Positions 6,043 to 11,190 of a DNA stretch of 11,190 nucleotides are shown in pieces (position 1 is the first letter of the stretch; each line of letters starts with the position of its first letter). Below the pieces are notes generated by a model, which saw only the letters and a list, made by a program, of their open reading frames with translations, searched no databases and was not told the origin of the DNA. The stretch is from Microtetraspora glauca (GTDB lineage Bacteria > Actinomycetota > Actinomycetes > Streptomycetales > Streptomycetaceae), in the NCBI GenBank assembly GCA_000721275.1, contig JOFO01000092.1, forward strand, positions 1-11,190, written 5' to 3'. A program made the position numbers and the translations under genes.

Positions 6043-7497
6043 TCAGTCGAACGGGTTCAGGGCGCTGCCGAGCTTCTTCGCCCCGTCCTTGATCCCGTTG
6101 CCGATGTCGGACGCCTTGTCGCCGACCCAGTCGCCCGCCTTCTCCAGGCCCTTGCCGATGGCCTCGTGGTTGTCCCAGATGAGGGCGGCGCCGTACGCGA
6201 CGCCGGTGCCGACCGCGAGGCCGAGGGTCACCGGGTTCGGGGCGACGGTCAGCGCCGTCATGGACGCGCTGAACGCCGTGCCGGTCAGGTCCGACGCGAA
6301 CTTCGCCGGATCCGCCTTGATCATGTCCGCGTTGTACGTGGTCAGGTTGGCCACGCCGTACGCGGTCGCCGCGACACCGCCGACGACGCCGGCGCCGCGC
6401 AGCCAGCCGGCCGCCTTCGCCGCGTTCGCCAGACCGCCCTGCTGCGCCACCTTCACCAGGTTCGCCTCGGCGGCCGTCGGCATGAAGAAGGCGCCGTTGC
6501 GCATGTAGCCGCCCCACATGGCGGCCTCGTCGGAGCCGGTGATCGCGGTCGCGAGACCCGGGGGGATCTTGCTGAGCATGCTGCCGGGCGCGGCGCCCGC
6601 CAGCCGCATGTTGAAGTGCTTCGACAGGAACGTGCCGGGCGCCGTCGGGTGCACGAACGGCGGACGCAGCGCCTTGGACAGCTTGTACGAGTACAGGCCG
6701 GCCGCCGTCAGCGCGCCGGCGAACGCGCCCGCCGTGATCGCGCCGTTGGTGAACTTGGTGACCAGCTCCGCCAGCTGCGGATTGCCCGTCAGCCGCGTCA
6801 GGCCCTCGCGCTGGAGCCGCTTGACGTAGTCGTCCAGCGTCTCGTTGTCCTTCATCTCCAGCCAGGCGAGGTTCATCCGCTCGTCCTTGGCCTTGTCGTC
6901 GGCCGCGGCGACCTTGTCCGCGCCGCCGTTGAAGCCGCCGACCGTCTCGTCGTTCTTCGCGCCGCCGCTGTCCTTGACCACGGCCTCCAGGTCCTTCTTC
7001 AGGTCCTGGTCGGCGAGGTCGAACGCCTTCACGCACCCCTCGATCTGCGCGGCCCACGAGGACTCCGCCTCCCGCACGCTCCGGGCGAAGTCCGGGTCGT
7101 GCGCGGCGGCCTGCCGCTCACCGGGACTCATCCGCCCGTAGTCGTACGCGACCCGGCCCTCCTCGGAGACCTTCATCCCCGCCTTCACCGCGTCGGCGCG
7201 GGCCGACTCCAGCTGCTTCTTCAGCTCCACGAACTGCTGGTGCCCGTTCCGCAGCAGCGTCGCGGTCGCCTTCGCCTGCGTCTGCGCCGCCTGGTACTCG
7301 TACCGGGTGGCCGCGAAGTTGGTCCGCGCGGCCGTGGCGCTCTCGCCGATCCAGGCCGGCGACGAGGGCAGCGACTCCACGCTGTCCCGGTAGCGCCCCT
7401 CGACCCGGTGCAGCTCCTTCGCCATCTCGTCCCACTTGTCGGCGGCGGCGGACAGCTTGCCCAGGTCGGTCGTCATGATCTCGGAGTAGCTCGGCAT
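6043..7497 (-). CDS. Large WXG100-like protein with hydrophobic C-terminal half, candidate type VII secretion substrate
   Basis: The 484-aa protein starts with a helix-turn-helix hairpin typical of WXG100/ESX substrates: helix 1 at about 10-41, a Trp49-Ile50-Gly51 turn (PAWIGESA), and helix 2 at about 54-110. A coiled, charged segment (150-235) follows. The second half has Gly/Ala-rich hydrophobic stretches that could insert in a membrane (about 251-270, 363-385, 404-441). The C-terminus, about 450-484, is a repetitive amphipathic tail with DWVGDKASDIGNGIKDGAKK and a final NPFD, a tail form I recall from Streptomyces WXG-type proteins. I find no YxxxD/E export motif and no known toxin motif. 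Export by an ESX-type system is inferred from the N-terminal fold. ATG 7497 lies 13 bp after the preceding stop, with a GGGGGC ribosome-binding site. Confidence 0.75.
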   Translation of the reverse strand: MPSYSEIMTTDLGKLSAAADKWDEMAKELHRVEGRYRDSVESLPSSPAWIGESATAARTNFAATRYEYQAAQTQAKATATLLRNGHQQFVELKKQLESARADAVKAGMKVSEEGRVAYDYGRMSPGERQAAAHDPDFARSVREAESSWAAQIEGCVKAFDLADQDLKKDLEAVVKDSGGAKNDETVGGFNGGADKVAAADDKAKDERMNLAWLEMKDNETLDDYVKRLQREGLTRLTGNPQLAELVTKFTNGAITAGAFAGALTAAGLYSYKLSKALRPPFVHPTAPGTFLSKHFNMRLAGAAPGSMLSKIPPGLATAITGSDEAAMWGGYMRNGAFFMPTAAEANLVKVAQQGGLANAAKAAGWLRGAGVVGGVAATAYGVANLTTYNADMIKADPAKFASDLTGTAFSASMTALTVAPNPVTLGLAVGTGVAYGAALIWDNHEAIGKGLEKAGDWVGDKASDIGNGIKDGAKKLGSALNPFD

Positions 7498-7510
7498 GTC
7501 GGCGCCCCCG

Positions 7511-7957
7511 TCAGTAGTTCGCTATGGCGGACACCGGAGGCACGCTCTTGATCTGCGTGCGCACGTCCACGTCCTGGCCGGTGAGGGTGACGACCGTGCC
7601 GCGCAGCGCGCCCTTCTCGCGCGCGAGTCGCCCGAGCAACGCCTTGACCTGGCTGTTCCACGTGGTGTCGACCGTCTTCAGACCGGACGCGACCGCCCAG
7701 CCGCCGAACGCGGAGATCGCGCTGCTGGTGGCCTCGTCGGCCCACCGGGCGGCCTTGCCGGTGTTGGGCTCCAGCTCGGTCTCGATGGTGTTGGCCGCCG
7801 CCCGCTTCTTCTCCGGCGCCGTCCGCAGGTCCGGGGCGCCACCGCCGACGATGCCGCGGCCACCGGAGCCGTCGTCCAGCTGGTTCAGGCGCATGGCCGT
7901 CGGTTCCTGTGCCGGCGTGGTGGACCGCAGGCCCGCCCACTCCTCGTCAAAACCCAT
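7511..7957 (-). CDS. Small helical protein of the WXG100-like cluster, 148 aa
   Basis: The first gene of the leftward cluster. ATG 7957 gives MGFDEEWAGL at the N-terminus. The frame is open for 32 more codons upstream, but that extension is Cys-rich and atypical, so I reject it. Residues 20-45 are a Gly-rich linker. Residues 46-120 are mainly helical, with WADEATSSAISAFGGWAVAS (72-91) and a following TWNSQVKALLGRLAREKGAL (99-118). This compact helical-hairpin form, Trp-rich at the turn, resembles small EspC/WXG100-type partners that pair with larger ESX substrates. It lies 13 bp upstream of the WXG100-like gene, so the two are likely co-translated and may form a heterodimer. No signal peptide or membrane helix is present. 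The family match is by shape and context only. Confidence 0.7.
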   Translation of the reverse strand: MGFDEEWAGLRSTTPAQEPTAMRLNQLDDGSGGRGIVGGGAPDLRTAPEKKRAAANTIETELEPNTGKAARWADEATSSAISAFGGWAVASGLKTVDTTWNSQVKALLGRLAREKGALRGTVVTLTGQDVDVRTQIKSVPPVSAIANY

Positions 7958-8152
7958 CTCGCGGAGCCCCCATGGCAGTACGACGATCAACACTTTGCAG
8001 GTGCACCGTATGGTTCCCTGTTTCGGCCCTCCGGCACAAGAAGCCTGGGCCACGGCCTCACAGGACCCTCACGCGGCACGGTACGGACCGGGGCGCCAAT
8101 TGTCGCGGATTGGACCTGGGAACCTCCGCCCCCGGCTCCCCACACTGTGGCC

Positions 8153-9361
8153 ATGATCCCCGACAGCACCGCCACCACGGACCACGGAGTCCGCCCCGAG
8201 ACCCTCGCCGTCCACCCGCCCCGGGTCGAGATCACCGGCAGCGTGCCGCTCGGCGTCCCCCTCCACCAGGGCCACGTCTTCGCCTTCGAGTCCGCCGACG
8301 CCCTCGCCGACTCCATGCACTCCGGCGACTCCTTCCTCTACAGCCGCATGGGCAACCCCACCGTCCGCACCCTGGAGGACGCCGTCGCCCGCCTGGAGGG
8401 CGCCGCCGGCGCGCTCTCCTTCGCCTCCGGCATGGGCGCCATCAACACCGTCCTCCTCGGCCTGCTCTCCGGCGGCGGCCACGTCATCGCCCAGCGCTGC
8501 CTGTACGGCGGCACGTACGCCATGCTCACCGACCTGGCCGCCCGCTGGGGCGTCGAGGTCAGCTACGTCTCCGGCACCGACCCGGAGGAGGTCGCCGCCG
8601 CCCTGCGGCCCACCACCCGCCTCCTCTACCTGGAGACCATTGCCAACCCCACCACCCGCGTCGCCGACCTCCCCGCCCTCGCCGCCGTCGCCCGCGAGGC
8701 CGGCGTCCCCGTCGCCGTCGACAACACCTTCGCCTCCCCGCTGCTCTGCCGCCCGCTCGCCCTCGGCGCCGACATCGCGATCCACTCGGCCACCAAGTAC
8801 CTCGCCGGCCACGCCGACGTCCTCGGCGGCGTCCTCGCCGTCGCCGACCCGGAGCTCCTCGCCCGGCTGCGCCACTTCGCCGTCGAACTCGGCGCCACCA
8901 CCGACCCCTTCGCCGCCTGGCTGACCCTGCGCGGCATGCAGACCCTGCCGCTCCGCATGGAGCGCCACTGCGCCTCCGCCGCCGACCTCGCCGCCCGGCT
9001 CACCGGGCACCCGGCCGTCGCCGCCGTCCGCTACCCCGGACTCGACGGCCACCCCGACCGGGAGATCGCCGCACGGCTGCTGCCGGACGGCGCGGGCGGC
9101 GTGATCTCGATGGACCTCGCGGGCGGCCGGGACGCCGGCCGCGCCTTCGTCGAGGCGGTCCGGCTGGCCTCCCTCTCCGTCTCCCTCGGCGACGTCAAGA
9201 CCCTCGTCATGCACCCGGCGTCCACCTCGCACCGCCAGCTCGACGCCGCAGCCCTGGAAGCGGCCGGCATCGGCCCCGGCACGGTCCGCCTCGCGGTGGG
9301 CATCGAGCACGTCGAGGACCTGTGGACCGACCTGGAACAGGCCCTCGCCAAGGCGCTCTGA
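8153..9361 (+). CDS. PLP-dependent trans-sulfuration-family enzyme (cystathionine/methionine gamma-lyase or O-acyl-homoserine sulfhydrylase type)
   Basis: This 402-aa cytoplasmic enzyme belongs to the Cys/Met-metabolism PLP family. The PLP Schiff-base lysine is Lys215 in HSATKYLAGHAD, and Asp190 in VAVDNTFASP contacts the cofactor ring nitrogen. Tyr64 and Arg66 in LYSRMGNPT bind the phosphate of the neighbouring subunit. Tyr118 is in LYGGTYA, and a late VSLGDVKTLVMHPASTSH segment (about 343-360) supplies the carboxylate-binding region. Residue 120 is Gly where true methionine gamma-lyases have the Cys of 'YGCT', so a cystathionine lyase/synthase or sulfhydrylase reaction is about equally likely. 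Length is normal. ATG 8153 was chosen because the N-terminus then matches the family. A GTG at 8147 is equally possible, and neither has a clear Shine-Dalgarno sequence. It is divergent from the helical-protein gene across a 195-bp gap. Confidence 0.9.
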   Translation: MIPDSTATTDHGVRPETLAVHPPRVEITGSVPLGVPLHQGHVFAFESADALADSMHSGDSFLYSRMGNPTVRTLEDAVARLEGAAGALSFASGMGAINTVLLGLLSGGGHVIAQRCLYGGTYAMLTDLAARWGVEVSYVSGTDPEEVAAALRPTTRLLYLETIANPTTRVADLPALAAVAREAGVPVAVDNTFASPLLCRPLALGADIAIHSATKYLAGHADVLGGVLAVADPELLARLRHFAVELGATTDPFAAWLTLRGMQTLPLRMERHCASAADLAARLTGHPAVAAVRYPGLDGHPDREIAARLLPDGAGGVISMDLAGGRDAGRAFVEAVRLASLSVSLGDVKTLVMHPASTSHRQLDAAALEAAGIGPGTVRLAVGIEHVEDLWTDLEQALAKAL

Positions 9362-9376
9362 CGCCCTCCGGCCCCC

Positions 9377-9862
9377 CTAGCCCTCCCGCTCGGCCATCCG
9401 GATCACGCACACCGCCACCGCGATCAGCAGCGCCGCGTCGGCGTCCTCCCGGACCACGTCCACGGCGTACGTGTCACGGACGCGCAGCCACCGGCGGGAG
9501 ATGTGGGCGAGGAGTTCGCCGTCGTACTCGACGGCGAACTCCCGGTCCAGGATCCGCCCGCTGACGTCCAGTTCCGTCCCGTCGGCCAGCGTCACCCGGT
9601 AGTGGTTCCGCAGCAGAGACAGCCGCTTGCGCCGCACGGTCGCCAGCGGCCGGTCGTCCCGCTCGACCGTCATCGCGTCCCGCAGCGCGAAGAACTTCTC
9701 CCGCAGCGTGACGAGCACCCGCCCGTCCGGGTCCTTCAGCTCCAGCGTGTCCCGCAGCCGCAGCGCCTTGCCGTCGACGAGGAAGGCGGGCCGGCCGTCC
9801 TCGTCCTCGATCCAGTAGTCGTCACCGATCGCGAAGATCTTGTCCCGTACGAGGTATTTCAT
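9377..9862 (-). CDS. LURP-one-related (tubby-like fold) family protein
   Basis: The 161-aa protein matches the LURP-one/DUF567 pattern throughout. It opens with MKYLVRDKIFAIGDDYWIED, followed by repeated beta-hairpins with 'L..K......L.D...V...' spacing: REKFFALRDAMTVERDD (54-70), RRKRLSLLRNHYRVTLADG (77-95) and FAVEYDGELLAHISRRWLRV (109-128). The C-terminus has a hydrophobic helix (LLIAVAVCVIRMAE). This 12-strand barrel around a central helix is shared with plant LURP-one and phospholipid scramblases. Bacterial members such as YxjI have no settled function. ATG 9862 has a GGGAGA ribosome-binding site nine bases upstream. A parS site sits 22-35 bp upstream of the start, in its likely promoter. 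It converges with the PLP-enzyme gene with a 15-bp gap and no obvious terminator. Confidence 0.88.
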   Translation of the reverse strand: MKYLVRDKIFAIGDDYWIEDEDGRPAFLVDGKALRLRDTLELKDPDGRVLVTLREKFFALRDAMTVERDDRPLATVRRKRLSLLRNHYRVTLADGTELDVSGRILDREFAVEYDGELLAHISRRWLRVRDTYAVDVVREDADAALLIAVAVCVIRMAEREG

Positions 9863-9883
9863 ACGGGATGTCTCCCGCTCACC

Positions 9884-9897
9884 GTTTCACGTGAAAC
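9884..9897. other. parS: parS, ParB centromere-like binding site
   Basis: The 14-bp palindrome GTTTCACGTGAAAC is a perfect match to the Streptomyces ParB-binding consensus. The next bases (C before, A after) give 15 of 16 to the wider bacterial parS (TGTTTCACGTGAAACA). It lies in the 54-bp gap between two co-directional genes. I found no second copy in the window. Streptomyces chromosomes carry around twenty such sites, mostly near oriC, so this marks an origin-proximal segment. Confidence 0.95.
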
Positions 9898-9916
9898 AAC
9901 GCGACGCGCACGCCCG

Positions 9917-10666
9917 TCACTCGAAGTACCGCGTGAACGCCTCCGGCCCCGTCCCCAGCGTCTCCCCGAACGGCTCGTCCAGCTGAGCGACCAGCAGCGC
10001 CGTGAACGCGATGAAACCCGCCAGGCCCATCACCATCACCACATGGGTGAACGTGCGGTGGATCCCGAAGATGAACATGAACGCCAGCGTGAGGAACCCG
10101 CCGATGATCAGCCCCGTCCACAGCACCGGCGACAACCGCTCCTCCGCCACCGCCTCCCGGCTGCGCCGCGCGTCGTCCACGTAACCGACCTGCGCCAGCA
10201 CCTCCTGCGCGGCGATCTGCTGCGGGACGCTGGCGTCGTCACCGACCTCGCCGGCCTCCCGGAGCCGTTCGAGCAGCCGCCAGCCCTCCCGGTCGAGCGG
10301 CTGCCGGGCGGCCATCATCGGCCACTCCACGTCCACGACGTGATCGGCGTACGTCCGCGCCGCCACGCGCAGCGGCTCCCGCCGGTCCTCGGGCAGCGCG
10401 TCCGCCAGCAGATACGTCTGGTGCAGCGCGCTCGCCTCCGCCTGCGCGTGATCGGCGGCGGCCGACCGGTTCTCCCACACGGAGACCAGGCAGACGCCCA
10501 GGACGATCGCGTACAGGACCGAGACCATCATGGCGATGTACTCGGCCACGTCCTCGCGCGGCTCCTCGTCCGCCCCGGCGGGGAAGAGGCGCGCCTTCGC
10601 CACGACGGCGAGCGCGCCGAGCGCGGCGACCCCGAAGACGACGGCGAGCGTTTCGAACAGGGCCAC
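9917..10666 (-). CDS. DUF4239 family membrane protein (bestrophin-like)
   Basis: The 249-aa inner-membrane protein has four predicted transmembrane helices in two pairs: about 5-23 and 43-65, then 180-201 and 205-228. Between them is a long soluble helical domain (66-178) rich in Glu, Asp and Arg. This layout, the HRTFTHVVMV stretch before TM4 and the DEPFGE motif just after it (230-235), fit DUF4239, a family structurally related to bestrophin-like channels with no established role. The GTG start at 10666 has a GGAGG ribosome-binding site nine bases upstream, inside the end of the small ORF before it, and the stop of that ORF lies 3 bp upstream. Translation coupling with the small protein is likely. 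Downstream is the parS gap and the LURP gene. Confidence 0.85.
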   Translation of the reverse strand: MALFETLAVVFGVAALGALAVVAKARLFPAGADEEPREDVAEYIAMMVSVLYAIVLGVCLVSVWENRSAAADHAQAEASALHQTYLLADALPEDRREPLRVAARTYADHVVDVEWPMMAARQPLDREGWRLLERLREAGEVGDDASVPQQIAAQEVLAQVGYVDDARRSREAVAEERLSPVLWTGLIIGGFLTLAFMFIFGIHRTFTHVVMVMGLAGFIAFTALLVAQLDEPFGETLGTGPEAFTRYFE

Positions 10667-10669
10667 GGG

Positions 10670-10750
10670 TCAGGACCTCCGGTTGCCGAGGAGCGCGGCG
10701 GCGAGGGCGGCCGGCACCAGGATCAGCAGCAGCATCACGACGACCCCCAT
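10670..10750 (-). CDS. Candidate 26-aa single-pass membrane protein upstream of the DUF4239 gene
   Basis: ATG 10750 opens a 26-codon frame, GVVVMLLLILVPAALAAALL flanked by an N-terminal Met and a C-terminal GNRRS. It is almost entirely one hydrophobic helix with a positive C-terminal end. A GGGAGG ribosome-binding site precedes it by eight bases, and its TGA stop is 3 bp before the GTG of the DUF4239 gene. The hydrophobic pattern suggests selection for a membrane segment, and the tight coupling suggests a partner role. The same frame stays open upstream to the window edge, so these residues could instead be the C-terminal anchor of a longer Gly/Ala-rich protein. The extended version has unusual codon use, with many GGT, GGA and GCT. 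Confidence 0.5.
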   Translation of the reverse strand: MGVVVMLLLILVPAALAAALLGNRRS

Positions 10751-11190
10751 CTCGTCCGCCTCCCGGCCCCGCCGCCGCAGCCGCCCGAGGAACCCCTCGC
10801 CGTCGAGCGCGGCGGCCCGAGGCGGCACGACGACCGGAGCCCGCCCGCCCCCGCTGTCCGCCTCCCCGACCCGCCCCGCCCCGTCCCCCCGCCCTTCACC
10901 GGCCCCGACTCCGACTCCTGCCCCGGCCGCATCTCCGGCCCCCGGTCCGGCTTCCGTCCCCGCTCCGGCACCGGCCGCGCCCAGTGCCGCGTCGGTGGCG
11001 GCGAGCGCGCCGGGCTCCGGGCCCGGAGGCCCGACGGGCAGCACCCCGGACACGGGCGGAACGGCAGCGACAGCCCCAAGAGCCCCGACAGCCCCGGCCA
11101 CCCCACCCACCTCTGACGCCCCACCCACCCCGGGCGCCCCACCCGCCCCCGGCAGGGCACCGGACCCGACGTCACCACCGACCCCACCAC
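10751..11190 (-). other. Low-complexity Gly/Ala/Pro-coding stretch, open to window edge, no firm gene
   Basis: The minus frame that ends at 10670 continues without a stop to 11190. It would encode a Gly/Ala/Val/Pro-rich chain (e.g. GAGAGTEAGPGAGDAAGAG), then a charged linker with FLGRLRRRGREADE before the membrane helix. The plus strand is dominated by CCC and CCG runs. A GTG at 11128 could start a 152-aa protein of this kind. The distal part has less third-position bias than the real genes nearby, so it may be untranslated leader or a low-complexity extracellular domain. I see no other gene, RNA or mobile signature here. Confidence 0.35.

Noticed and set aside
7958..8053. 32-residue N-terminal extension of the 148-aa helical protein
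   Set aside because: It would add a Cys-rich segment not expected in a cytoplasmic helical protein. The ATG at 7957 gives a natural acidic start.
7496..8152. Upstream extension of the PLP enzyme frame by 219 residues
   Set aside because: The added part is antisense to the helical-protein gene and does not resemble the family. The enzyme is full length from 8153.
7958..8152. Riboswitch (such as a SAM-type leader) upstream of the PLP enzyme
   Set aside because: I could not draw a conserved multi-stem core, and no terminator-like hairpin precedes the start. Only short chance palindromes such as TGCAGGTGCA (7997-8006) are present.
9362..9376. Terminator between the PLP enzyme and the LURP gene
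   Set aside because: The 15-bp gap has a C-run but no inverted repeat.
9503..11116. Plus-strand frame of 537 aa across the LURP and DUF4239 genes
   Set aside because: Arg/Pro/His-rich shadow. The minus strand has two clear families with ribosome-binding sites in the same region.

Overview
The window looks like chromosomal DNA from Streptomyces or a very close high-GC actinomycete. Base composition is strongly GC-rich with G/C at almost all third codon positions, GTG starts are common, and I saw no in-frame TTA codon in the genes called. The gene content also fits: an FCD-type GntR regulator, a mycothiol-dependent-isomerase-family protein, WXG100-like proteins and a perfect chromosomal parS site. 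parS sites in Streptomyces cluster around oriC, so the right end of the window probably lies in the origin-proximal core. That placement is an inference.

Left edge (1-95): the 3' end of an IS element, with the last 23 codons of a probable IS5-family transposase and its terminal inverted repeat. It ends only a few bases before the start codon of a 156-aa unknown protein (100-570).

641-4417: a GntR/FadR-type regulator and an MFS transporter overlap by 4 bp and form a transcription unit. A convergent DinB/maleylpyruvate-isomerase-like protein follows 12 bp later. Divergent from that is a nitrilase-superfamily amidase, closed by a strong GC-rich hairpin at 4439-4470. This resembles a small uptake and amide/thiol metabolism neighbourhood, but no substrate can be read from the sequence.

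4503-7957: four genes on the minus strand, transcribed from 7957 toward 4503. They encode a 148-aa helical protein, a 484-aa WXG100-like protein with a long hydrophobic glycine/alanine-rich C-terminal half, a 203-aa beta-rich protein of unknown function, and a 270-aa protein faintly like the EspG chaperones of ESX/type VII secretion. No secretion machinery gene (EccB/C/D/E, MycP) is in the window, so this looks like an orphan type VII substrate module. It is the most novel part of the window.

8153-9361: a PLP-dependent trans-sulfuration-family enzyme (cystathionine/methionine gamma-lyase type), convergent with a LURP-one/tubby-like protein (9377-9862).

9863-11190: the parS site in the 54-bp gap upstream of the LURP gene, a DUF4239 membrane protein, a tiny predicted single-pass membrane ORF just upstream of it, and a low-complexity Gly/Ala/Pro-coding stretch that stays open on the minus strand to the window edge.
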